A DNA stretch of 64,000 bases from a virus. The translations under genes were made by a program, and so were the position numbers. The stretch lies in the IMG/VR virus record IMGVR_UViG_3300042923_000569, positions 62,001 to 126,000 of that record; one strand, written 5' to 3'. Below, one piece after another: positions 55,223 to 62,920 of this stretch (positions within the stretch are counted from its first letter, which is position 1; each line of letters starts with the position of its first letter). The notes under the pieces were generated by a model that ran no database searches, was not told where the DNA came from, and saw only the letters and a list, made by a program, of their open reading frames with translations.

Positions 55223-56584
55223 TTAATTGCGTTCCTGAATATATTCGTAGTGTACTGTCACTCCAAAAGGTGATTCTTTTTTCGGATTAGAATGCACTAC
55301 AAATAATGTATCACAATAATCTGGATCACCCCACGAACCCCAAGGCTCACCATCAGTAAACATAAGTAATTGTTTAGGGCAATAATTTGCCTCTTTCATA
55401 TAATCCCAAACTGCCGTGAATAAAGTACCACCGCCGCCACGTACAGGATACGAAAGAATTTGTTCTTCTTGACCATTAGTATAATCATGAACTTCAAATA
55501 CACTAGTATCAAAAGTTAGAATTTTAATTTTAAACTGAGTAAACTGTTTAGTAATTCCATAAACTTCTGATAAAAAGTCACGTAACATTTCAGAACTAAT
55601 ACTACCGGAAGCATCAAGTGCTACGCAAATATCAATATCAAGATCTGGTTTTAAGCCTGGAAAGATTGGGTTACCAAAACCAATACCACGTGAATATGAA
55701 CGGCGGGAAGGTGTCATATAAGTAGAATCATTCTTAATTAGAGAGCGGATTGTACGGTTTAGTTTTGAACGCCAATCAATTTTAGGTTCTTTGAATTCAT
55801 CAACCATTGCACGGATTTCTGGTGGTGCACCACCAGCCATTGAAGCATTGATCATTGCATCTTTAAATGATTCCATGAAACCTGCCAATTCTTCTTCTGA
55901 GAAGTTTGGAAGATCATCATATTCATCATCAGAACCATCTGCACTATCACCTTGTTGTGGAATATCATGCTGGTCTAATGTACCACCGCCACTATTACCG
56001 GAACCACCACCGCCACCACCTTCTGATTCAGCACGCTCAAGTAGGATATTATAAATTTCCTCTGATGCCATTCCTTCAAATTCTTGACTATATAACCAAG
56101 AACTTTGAATTTCACCCATTGCCTTGTCACGTTTGATAATTTGGTTAATTGCATAATCAGCAGCACGGTTCCAGATTTTACGATCACGAGTTCCTTGACG
56201 TAAAAAATGGTTATAAGCACAGTGTAAAATTTCATGACAAAGTGCTGCAATTAAATTTTGTTGACTTAATCCGTTTAATGCTGCGTTAATTTGTTCTTCA
56301 GTGATTGAATCGATTGCAACACGTAGTTCATCTTCGTATTCTTTACGTAGTTGTGGATTTTCAATACCCATAATGAATTCAACATTATAGTAAAGGTGTT
56401 TCCCATCTACGGCAAGTGTTCTACACCACGTATTATTCTCAACTAATTTTAGTTGAGCTGCAAGTACTCCAAAAAACGGACATGCCATTACCATTGTAGT
56501 ACGTGCAATGTAAATTCGTTCAAGACATTCAGCGGATAACTTTTCTGACACTTGATAACGAACTTTTTTATTTTTATCTGACAT
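55223..56584 (-). CDS. VWA-domain protein with metallopeptidase-like N-terminus
   Basis: A 453-residue protein. Residues about 15-150 match the putative metallopeptidase half of the DUF2201 family, with HEILHCAYNH (H117, H121, H126) as a zinc-binding-like motif. Residues 188-230 are a Gly- and Asp-rich linker. Residues 316-450 are a VWA domain with a complete MIDAS: DASGS (324-328), T387 and D411. Such proteins partner with MoxR-type AAA+ ATPases, one of which is the next gene upstream. The pair probably assembles or remodels a target complex; in phages the target is unknown. GGGAAA precedes the ATG. Confidence 0.85.
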   Translation of the reverse strand: MSDKNKKVRYQVSEKLSAECLERIYIARTTMVMACPFFGVLAAQLKLVENNTWCRTLAVDGKHLYYNVEFIMGIENPQLRKEYEDELRVAIDSITEEQINAALNGLSQQNLIAALCHEILHCAYNHFLRQGTRDRKIWNRAADYAINQIIKRDKAMGEIQSSWLYSQEFEGMASEEIYNILLERAESEGGGGGGSGNSGGGTLDQHDIPQQGDSADGSDDEYDDLPNFSEEELAGFMESFKDAMINASMAGGAPPEIRAMVDEFKEPKIDWRSKLNRTIRSLIKNDSTYMTPSRRSYSRGIGFGNPIFPGLKPDLDIDICVALDASGSISSEMLRDFLSEVYGITKQFTQFKIKILTFDTSVFEVHDYTNGQEEQILSYPVRGGGGTLFTAVWDYMKEANYCPKQLLMFTDGEPWGSWGDPDYCDTLFVVHSNPKKESPFGVTVHYEYIQERN

Positions 56585-56599
56585 AAATTTCCCAATACA

Positions 56600-56622
56600 A
56601 AAGGGGCATAAGCCCCTTTATT
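56600..56622. terminator. Hairpin terminator between the MoxR and VWA genes
   Basis: Stem AAAGGGGC/GCCCCTTT with T runs on both strands. It lies between MoxR and VWA, so it may reduce readthrough into the VWA gene. Confidence 0.75.
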
Positions 56623-56626
56623 TTTA

Positions 56627-57964
56627 TTATTTCATTGTACGTGCACGGCGTAATAGTGGGCCATAACTTTTAACAAACTCACGGAAGATTGGTACTTCTG
56701 CATATGTAATGTTAATGTTTGCATCAGTGATAGTACGGATAGAGTGGACAATTAGTTCTTTTTGTGTTGAAGAGAACTGACTATCCATGAATTTTAGGAA
56801 GTTAGAGCAATACAATCCCCATTGTTCAACCGCAAGTTCACCATTATGACGCTGATCAGCAAGTTCAATAATAGCTTGAGTAAGACTTAATGTAATAAAG
56901 TAGTTTTTAGAAACTTCTTGTTTATGATCACCAAAATCAGTTACTACACCAGAAAGAATGTCGGACACTTTCGGTAGATTTGCCATCTGCTCAACATAAG
57001 TAGTATATTCAATTCCGGCACGTGTACCAACGCGGCCCGCAACCATTGCTTTGAATACGGATGGTGATACATTTTGATTTTCACGATGCGTCTGAATATC
57101 TGATACACGAGTCCATGAACGAGGTGACGAACCACCACTATGACTTGTATCTTTTACACTTAACGTGTTAAACCATTTAGAACCAGTTTCTTGAATAAAT
57201 GCAATAGTGTTTGGATTTAGACGATTAGGAATTGCAAAGTTGTCAATCCATGCACGGAAATCAGCAACCATTTCAACGTGAGTCATACGGTCACGTAGTG
57301 GAGTTGCTAGACTGAATGTAACACCACCATCAGTTTCACGGTTGCCAGCGGCAAGAATCAATGCACCTTCCGGTAGTGTTAGTTCACCAACACAACGATC
57401 TAGAATTAACTGATATGATGCTGCTTGGACGATTGGCATTGCAGAGTTGATTTCATCAAAAATGATGACACCTTTCCAACCTTTAGGTAGTTGTAGAATT
57501 TGTGGTGAAGCCCACACTACACCAACCTGTTCAGTATATCCCGGATTATCTTTCAGTTGAGATTCCATAATAACATTTCCGTTAATATCGAAATATGCTT
57601 TTACTGGAATTGGAATACCACGAAGATCTGACGGCTCAATCTGTGATAGACGGAAATCAATGAAGTTGATTTCTTGGTCCAATAGTGAATTGTTATAATT
57701 ATGATAATCTTGCATAGAAACCATAACATCATCTTCATCTTCTGCACGACGAAGTAGATATGCTAGACGACCAGCACTGTTTTTACGTAAGGGGTAATGT
57801 TCATCTGCATATTGTTTTGCTAGTGCTGATTTACCGATGCCAGGTGGACCCCAAATCATAAGGCTATCACCAATTGCATCAGCTATACTCATTGCTTCTA
57901 GTACTTCAGTTGCATTCAGATCATAGTTTAGTACGTTGTTTACTGCTGCTTTTGAATCACTCAT
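56627..57964 (-). CDS. MoxR-type AAA+ ATPase
   Basis: A 445-residue protein. ATG 57964 is preferred; a GTG nine bases upstream is also possible. Walker A is GPPGIGKS (39-46), Walker B VIIFDEIN (166-173), sensor 1 N208 in AAGNRE, and a probable Arg finger in LRDRMTHVE (about 223-231). The middle insert 60-150 is larger than in typical MoxR proteins. With the VWA protein it forms the pair known from bacterial MoxR-VWA systems, which insert cofactors or mature protein complexes. The transcript start (58066 region) is followed within 20 bp by a hairpin, so expression may be attenuated. Confidence 0.85.
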   Translation of the reverse strand: MSDSKAAVNNVLNYDLNATEVLEAMSIADAIGDSLMIWGPPGIGKSALAKQYADEHYPLRKNSAGRLAYLLRRAEDEDDVMVSMQDYHNYNNSLLDQEINFIDFRLSQIEPSDLRGIPIPVKAYFDINGNVIMESQLKDNPGYTEQVGVVWASPQILQLPKGWKGVIIFDEINSAMPIVQAASYQLILDRCVGELTLPEGALILAAGNRETDGGVTFSLATPLRDRMTHVEMVADFRAWIDNFAIPNRLNPNTIAFIQETGSKWFNTLSVKDTSHSGGSSPRSWTRVSDIQTHRENQNVSPSVFKAMVAGRVGTRAGIEYTTYVEQMANLPKVSDILSGVVTDFGDHKQEVSKNYFITLSLTQAIIELADQRHNGELAVEQWGLYCSNFLKFMDSQFSSTQKELIVHSIRTITDANINITYAEVPIFREFVKSYGPLLRRARTMK

Positions 57965-58015
57965 ACTTCTCACTTCACCTTTATTATAATTTAATTATAT
58001 TCAGATCCATCTGAC

Positions 58016-58046
58016 AAAAAGAAAGCACTGGATTAACCAGTGCTTT
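58016..58046. terminator. Hairpin terminator between the 124-aa gene and MoxR; possible attenuator
   Basis: Ten-base-pair stem AAAGCACTGG/CCAGTGCTTT with a 5-nt loop and T runs on both strands. It lies downstream of the promoter at 58076. Confidence 0.75.
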
Positions 58047-58075
58047 GTTTTATTACATCATTCTTTGATATGGTT

Positions 58076-58103
58076 ATTATACCATAATTTTTTTTAACGT
58101 TTC
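58076..58103 (-). promoter_or_regulatory. Promoter of the MoxR gene (GAAACG-N16-TATAAT)
   Basis: Minus-strand GAAACG (58103-58098), overlapping the stop codon of the previous gene, 16 bp, then TGG-TATAAT (58081-58076). Confidence 0.8.
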
Positions 58104-58476
58104 ATAAAAATGCAGCAAACAGTTTATTGAAATCATCTCTACAAAATGTAAGCTGTGCTATCACTAAATCGTCTGATAAGTACAAAGTTTCTCCATCAAC
58201 ATAGTATGGAGTGGTGCATATACGGTCTAGTGAGGTAAAGACGCTAGAAGTTTTTTGACTTCGTTTCATGGGAATTGCGGTAAATTCGAAAAGAAAATTC
58301 TCTGAACAAATTTTGAAACCCAATTTACTCAACCTAAGACCACCACCAGTTCTGTAATTATCAAAAATAGATATTAAAATCATTCTATCAGACAAGTCAC
58401 AGTCAAAATCGTAGACTTCTCTGATAGCATTTAATACCGTGTATTGAAATTCAGTACTGTTGGTTTTTGGTATCAT
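58102..58476 (-). CDS. Unknown protein (124 aa)
   Basis: Unrecognised. An alpha/beta sequence with LNAIREVYDFDCDLSDRMILI at the N-terminus and several hydrophobic strands (FLFEFTAIPM). No motif or signal peptide is visible. The ribosome binding site is weak; the ATG is two bases after the previous stop, so it is probably translated by coupling. It is the last gene of the head-related unit. Confidence 0.5.
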   Translation of the reverse strand: MIPKTNSTEFQYTVLNAIREVYDFDCDLSDRMILISIFDNYRTGGGLRLSKLGFKICSENFLFEFTAIPMKRSQKTSSVFTSLDRICTTPYYVDGETLYLSDDLVIAQLTFCRDDFNKLFAAFL

Positions 58477-58478
58477 AA

Positions 58479-58871
58479 TTAGATTCCCACAAAACCTTTC
58501 TGTTGTGCAAATGATGAAGCTTCAGCAGCAGATACTTCATAGTTTTGAACACCGTCTTTATCAATATAAGGACCAAAATCTTCTGCACCATGATCTTCGT
58601 CTAGTTCTTCTTCAGAACCATCAACGCTGTATTCATCATCAACTTCACCAGAAGTTAACTCTTTAAGTGAATCAGCAACATTCTTCAAATCTGAAGTAAG
58701 TGATGCTAAATCTTCAATAGACCCATCAGCAATTTGCCCTGATAGTTCTTTTAACGAACCAATAATTTCTTTTAATAGCTCAGGTGCAGTTTGTTCTGAT
58801 TGTACTTCTTCAGTTTCTTCTGCATCATAAATGTCATCAATAGATTCCATTAGATTTTTCATATTACTCAT
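58479..58871 (-). CDS. Acidic coiled-coil protein, possible prohead core component (130 aa)
   Basis: Unrecognised but clearly acidic (long Glu/Asp runs at 14-30 and 75-100), with a helical middle (LKEIIGSLKELSGQI, LKNVADSLKEL). The C-terminal 35 residues (FGPYIDKDGVQNYEVSAAEASSFAQQ) look folded. Acidic, helical proteins of this kind in T4-like head clusters are prohead core components (gp67/gp68 type). Assignment rests on composition and neighbours. Confidence 0.4.
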   Translation of the reverse strand: MSNMKNLMESIDDIYDAEETEEVQSEQTAPELLKEIIGSLKELSGQIADGSIEDLASLTSDLKNVADSLKELTSGEVDDEYSVDGSEEELDEDHGAEDFGPYIDKDGVQNYEVSAAEASSFAQQKGFVGI

Positions 58872-59788
58872 TATAGACCTTCCATAAATTTATTATATTT
58901 GCTGGTAATTGATTCAAAAATGGAATCTACTGATTCATCATCTTCATCAGATTCACCTACAAGTGGATTGTCACCTAATGCAGTACCTGGCTGTTTATCT
59001 TTATATGCATGACGTGAATTAACAATACCTTCATCATCATAGAATTCCGGTTCAGGACGGTTTGTTGCATCTTCTTGCATTGTACGTTTCCAATAAAAGG
59101 CATTACCTTTAGGAACTACAATGAAGTTGTCGCCTTCAAAACCATTAGTTTCTTGCTGACCATTTGCAACGCATTCAAATTCAGTACGGAAAGGTCCGAA
59201 TTCTTTAGAAGCATCAGCTTCAGTGGCAATTGAATCTTCATCAAGGGATAAATCAGGTAGGAGACTTTCAGATACAGAATCATCTTCATCGTCTAAATCT
59301 TCATCTTCTTCTAATTCTTGGCTTTCACGAATACCGGCTAATGAGGACATTAGACCCATATCAAAATCGTCATCACCAGATGAATCGAATTCAGAATCTT
59401 GTTCATCAGAGCTAAAATCATCAGATCCAAATTCTACATCAGAATCACCAGCAACGTCAAGTGAATCATCACCAAAATCGGTCACAGAGCCAGCTAAATC
59501 GCTCTCAGCAGCACCCAATTCAGCAGCTCCGGGTTCGCCCATACCGCCCATGTCATCGGCACTCGGTGCCATGTCAGGACTCATGATTGGTTGAGTTTCA
59601 TCTTCTCCACCAATGCTATCAAAATTTAATGGTGCGATAGAAGGAACTGAGGTCATTCCTCCCATTTGTGACGAACCACGTTCTGCCTGCCCTGCAAGGG
59701 CAAGCATACGAGATAGAGTATCAAGATCGCTAGATTCTAAACCCTGAACATCAATACGAACTGATGCCTCGTTAATTTTATTTTTCAT
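58871..59788 (-). CDS. Acidic inner-head or prohead core protein (305 aa) with a T4-type protease site
   Basis: ATG 59788 is chosen because AAGGAA precedes it; the longer frame begins at a TTG overlapping the previous gene. Residues 2-7 read KNKINE followed by ASVRI, matching the T4 prohead protease consensus (I/L)-x-E before a small residue, so the first six residues may be removed during head maturation. Residues about 45-170 are extremely Asp/Ser/Glu-rich, disordered and low in complexity. Residues about 190-250 look folded (FGPFRTEFECVANGQQETNG, FYWKRTMQEDA). The C-terminus is helical (IFESITSKYNKFMEGL). A role as core or scaffold protein is inferred. Confidence 0.45.
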   Translation of the reverse strand: MKNKINEASVRIDVQGLESSDLDTLSRMLALAGQAERGSSQMGGMTSVPSIAPLNFDSIGGEDETQPIMSPDMAPSADDMGGMGEPGAAELGAAESDLAGSVTDFGDDSLDVAGDSDVEFGSDDFSSDEQDSEFDSSGDDDFDMGLMSSLAGIRESQELEEDEDLDDEDDSVSESLLPDLSLDEDSIATEADASKEFGPFRTEFECVANGQQETNGFEGDNFIVVPKGNAFYWKRTMQEDATNRPEPEFYDDEGIVNSRHAYKDKQPGTALGDNPLVGESDEDDESVDSIFESITSKYNKFMEGL

Positions 59789-59808
59789 AATAACTAATTC
59801 CTTTTTAA

Positions 59809-61224
59809 TCAATCTTTATTATTTAATGAATTTAGAATCTGTGATGCTTCACTTTGCTTTCCAGCAAGTAAAATATCTGCTGCAAGTAATGAAATATCAT
59901 CACCACGACTTAAAAGTACAGTAATACGTCTACGAGTATTAGCTGGAGCAGCTTTAATTTTATCAGCCAAACCTTCTAAGCCAGTAGTTTCACTTTGACT
60001 CGAATCTCCCTGTGCTGGAGCATTACTTGATGTATTACCCTGTACTGGAGGTTGTTCAGTACTATCAGTGTTTCCTTGTTGTTCTTGTGCTGAATTTTCA
60101 CCATCTACTTGAACTTCTGGAATATCAGTATTTTGTTCTGACTGTTCTGAACTATCTTGAGATAAATTATCAAGTACTTTCTTAGCAATATCTTGTGGTA
60201 GTAATTTACCTGAATCAGAAATGAAACGTCCATTTCCAACATATTTGTAAGATTGACCTTTCTTAGATTTCCACTCAGTACCAATTTTAACAGGTTCAGT
60301 CTGATTGTGTTTCTGAATAGCAGCTTGTGCAGCACGTTCTAATGGAATTGCAGATGAACTATTAATAGGTTTTTTAGTTTCTGCTGAGAACCATTGTCCA
60401 TTCTTCTTAAAGTACTTTTTACCTTTACCTGAAGTATATACATATCCATTAGGAACTTCTACACTTGAATTAGATTGGGTATTAGAACTTTCAGGACTTG
60501 AATTTTCATCAGAAGTTGAATTATCTTGTTCAGTACTGTTAGAGGAATTATTATCTTCTGAAGATTTAGCATATTCTTTAAGACGATCAACATAAACAGA
60601 TGGATATTCTTTATTGTTTTTAAGGTCAACCAACGCATCACCAACAAAAGTTAAAGTATTACCTTTGTATTGTACGGTTGAACCAACTGGTAATGTTTCG
60701 TTTGGGTTATTATTGATTTTTTTAATGTAATCTTTAGCATCAGCCATAAGCTCATCTAAGTTATCACCTTTTTTGGCAACACGAGCACCATTATGGAACC
60801 AACCACCTTTGCTATAAACATAGTCTCCCATTTTAAAATAGCTTGGGACTTCATCATTTGATTTATCACCAAGTTTCAAATCTGAGAAATTAGTATCTTC
60901 AGCTTCAAACAAATTTTTAACACGTTTGTTAATACTTTCATTTAGTAGATTACCATTGAAAGTGAAATTATCACGACCAACATAAACATAAGCAGATTCA
61001 TTGAAAATATACTTTTTACCAATTTGTAAGTTATTTTTGCTGTTGTGTTCAGCAATTTGTTGAGTAGCAGACTTATTCATTTTGAAATTATGAGTGCTTT
61101 CAACAATATTTAAAGTAGAGCAATTCATCCAAGAACCATCAAGGTACATATATTCTGTACCTTTATTTGATGTGTATACGTAGTTATTTGGAATTGAAAT
61201 GTTATTACCGTAGGATTTAAACAT
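59809..61224 (-). CDS. Virion-type protein with triplicated module (471 aa)
   Basis: Three copies of a ~95-residue module are visible: residues about 14-105 (NYVYTSNKGTEYMYLDGSWM), about 128-225 (a shortened copy with DYVYSKGGWFHNG) and about 258-355 (GYVYTSGKGKKYFKKNGQWF). Each continues with a helix and a second Tyr/Val strand (YVYVGRDNFTFNG, LTFVGDALVD, YKYVGNGRFISD). Ser/Asn/Gln-rich linkers separate them. The last 60 residues (RRRITVLLSRGDDISLLAADILLAGKQ) form a helical tail. GGAG precedes the ATG. It sits in the presumed head cluster; no known family is recognised. Confidence 0.5.
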   Translation of the reverse strand: MFKSYGNNISIPNNYVYTSNKGTEYMYLDGSWMNCSTLNIVESTHNFKMNKSATQQIAEHNSKNNLQIGKKYIFNESAYVYVGRDNFTFNGNLLNESINKRVKNLFEAEDTNFSDLKLGDKSNDEVPSYFKMGDYVYSKGGWFHNGARVAKKGDNLDELMADAKDYIKKINNNPNETLPVGSTVQYKGNTLTFVGDALVDLKNNKEYPSVYVDRLKEYAKSSEDNNSSNSTEQDNSTSDENSSPESSNTQSNSSVEVPNGYVYTSGKGKKYFKKNGQWFSAETKKPINSSSAIPLERAAQAAIQKHNQTEPVKIGTEWKSKKGQSYKYVGNGRFISDSGKLLPQDIAKKVLDNLSQDSSEQSEQNTDIPEVQVDGENSAQEQQGNTDSTEQPPVQGNTSSNAPAQGDSSQSETTGLEGLADKIKAAPANTRRRITVLLSRGDDISLLAADILLAGKQSEASQILNSLNNKD

Positions 61225-61236
61225 TTTCTTCTCCTA

Positions 61237-61779
61237 TTAAGAAATTAGACGTAGTAGTTTTGCTCGGTCTTCTGGACTTAATGCAGATAACTCACCACCA
61301 AAACTCGAATTTCCTGCCGCTGGTTCATTGGTTGGTTGTTGGCCTTGTGGCTGTTCTTCCTGACCTTGCTGCTGTGGTTGTGGTTGACCTTGTGGTTTTT
61401 CTTCATCTGGATATTCAGAATTAGCTTTCTGTACTGCTTTCATTAGAGCAGCACCTACATCTTTAGGGCTAAATGAACGTCGTTCGTTCGTTCCCAAAAA
61501 TGAAGTATCTAATTTATTACCTTTAAAGAAATTTGCTACATCACCAAACGATACTGCTTGTGGATGTGAACCATATTTCTTACCAATATAACGTTTGAAA
61601 TCATTCCAAAGTTGGTTAGCTTGCTGACCAGTTTCCTGTGCACCTTGCTCAACTTGACCTGAACCAAACATACCTTTGACTTTACCTTTCGCAGAGTCAA
61701 TCGCTGATTGGCTACGGCTATAAGGACGTTCATTTAATGGTTCTTGTTGACCATCAAACATTTCTTCTAAAAGACTCAT
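61237..61779 (-). CDS. Gln/Gly-rich head-cluster protein (180 aa)
   Basis: Unrecognised. The N-terminus (MSLLEEMFDGQQEPLNERPY) contains an LNE that could be a prohead protease site. Residues 20-100 are polar and partly helical (LWNDFKRYIGKKYG, FGDVANFFKG); 125-160 is a Pro/Gln/Gly low-complexity tail; the last residues (LSPEDRAKLLRLI) form a helix. AAAGGGG precedes the ATG, which is three bases after the previous stop. A virion or scaffold role is inferred from context. Confidence 0.4.
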   Translation of the reverse strand: MSLLEEMFDGQQEPLNERPYSRSQSAIDSAKGKVKGMFGSGQVEQGAQETGQQANQLWNDFKRYIGKKYGSHPQAVSFGDVANFFKGNKLDTSFLGTNERRSFSPKDVGAALMKAVQKANSEYPDEEKPQGQPQPQQQGQEEQPQGQQPTNEPAAGNSSFGGELSALSPEDRAKLLRLIS

Positions 61780-61782
61780 CGA

Positions 61783-62328
61783 TTACCCCTTTTTACCAAA
61801 GCCAGCAGACATATATTCTGAATAAGGCTTTTTATCTTTTTTATAACTGTCAATTGCATCTTTTACTACAGTATCCGCACGGCCTTGACCACCAAGTTCT
61901 TCAGCATCAACTTCAGGAACTTCTTTATATTCTGGATCAAGTAAACGTGGCTCGTAATCATCGAATTCGATATCATCTTCAGAATCAGCAATTTCTTCCT
62001 GATAAGGTTCTAAGTTATTTCGAACGTGAAGTAGAGCTTCCGACCATTGTAATAGACTTCCGATTTCAAATAAAAGTACTTGTGGCTGAATACCACGCTT
62101 GCATTTAAAATCAAACATCCAAATCTCACCACAGTCAAGATTGTAAAAATCAATTGGGTTAGATTGGAAAATTGTTTTCTTTAAAGGACCAACTTCAAAA
62201 GCGTCATATCGATCAGTAAGTCGTGCTACGACTTTATGTAATTCTTCGGAGCTTGGCTCACACGCAAATTTTACACGATATGAATATTCTGGAGTAAGGT
62301 CGGTTAATATTTTTTGTAATTTATTCAT
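61783..62328 (-). CDS. Head-cluster protein (181 aa), possibly a prohead core protein
   Basis: Residues 1-105 are a folded domain: EYSYRVKFACEPSSEELHKV, a kinase-like short YDAFEVGPLKKTIFQSNPIDF segment, and WMFDFKCKRGIQPQVLLFEI. I recall similar sequences in head regions of T4-like phages but cannot name the member with certainty. Residues 115-181 are acidic then Lys-rich, without structure. It has a late-type promoter of its own at 62357 and GGAG before the ATG. Confidence 0.4.
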   Translation of the reverse strand: MNKLQKILTDLTPEYSYRVKFACEPSSEELHKVVARLTDRYDAFEVGPLKKTIFQSNPIDFYNLDCGEIWMFDFKCKRGIQPQVLLFEIGSLLQWSEALLHVRNNLEPYQEEIADSEDDIEFDDYEPRLLDPEYKEVPEVDAEELGGQGRADTVVKDAIDSYKKDKKPYSEYMSAGFGKKG

Positions 62329-62355
62329 GTTAACTCCGAGTCACAGTAATTTAAT

Positions 62356-62919
62356 TTATTTATTACGTTTCATTGATGCAAGTAGCTCGTTGCGGGATTT
62401 TACTGCCACAACCTTCTCACCTTCAATTGCGTTCGGGTCTGTTCCACCTAATGATACTGGTGTTTTGGATTTTTGATTTAATTCGATTTCCATTTTGTCT
62501 TTTTTAATCTGCATATCAATTAACTTAATATCAGAATCGATTACTTTTGAATGTGCGTCTAAGGCAATCTTAAGCATAGCATTTGCAGCATTAATCATTT
62601 CTGATGCAAATCTGTCTTCGCAATTAAAAGCACGGTCAAAAATATCTTCAAATTTATCTTCTGCCATTTTAGCCAAACGGTCTAAATGTGATTTACGACT
62701 TGTAATATCAGGAATGTCTTTCAACTGTTCACGATATTCTTTCAGTTGTTGCATTGAACGTCTAGCTTTATCAACATCAACACCTGATATTTCAGTACTT
62801 TCATCTTCGTCATCATCTGAATATAAGTCGTTCTCGTCATAGTCTTCACCAAGTAGTTTCTGTATATCTTCAGTACTAGCTAGACCTAGTGCTTCTTCAA
62901 CACCACGTTTTACTTTCAT
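62356..62919 (-). CDS. Helical DNA-packaging or head protein, possible small terminase (187 aa)
   Basis: Residues 25-45 are an acidic stretch. Residues 48-150 are almost entirely helical (VDKARRSMQQLKEYREQL, ASEMINAANAMLKIALDAH, DIKLIDMQIKKDKM), recalling the central helical oligomerisation region of T4 gp16-type small terminase subunits, which also carry an acidic N-terminus. The C-terminal 40 residues are basic. No large terminase gene is in the window to support it. Scaffold or core protein is the alternative. AGGAAG precedes the ATG. Confidence 0.35.
   Translation of the reverse strand: MKVKRGVEEALGLASTEDIQKLLGEDYDENDLYSDDDEDESTEISGVDVDKARRSMQQLKEYREQLKDIPDITSRKSHLDRLAKMAEDKFEDIFDRAFNCEDRFASEMINAANAMLKIALDAHSKVIDSDIKLIDMQIKKDKMEIELNQKSKTPVSLGGTDPNAIEGEKVVAVKSRNELLASMKRNK
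62357..62364 (-). promoter_or_regulatory. Late promoter candidate (AATAAATA) for the 181-aa head gene
   Basis: Minus-strand element overlapping the stop of the previous gene, 28 bp before the ATG at 62328. Confidence 0.5.
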
Positions 62920-62920
62920 A

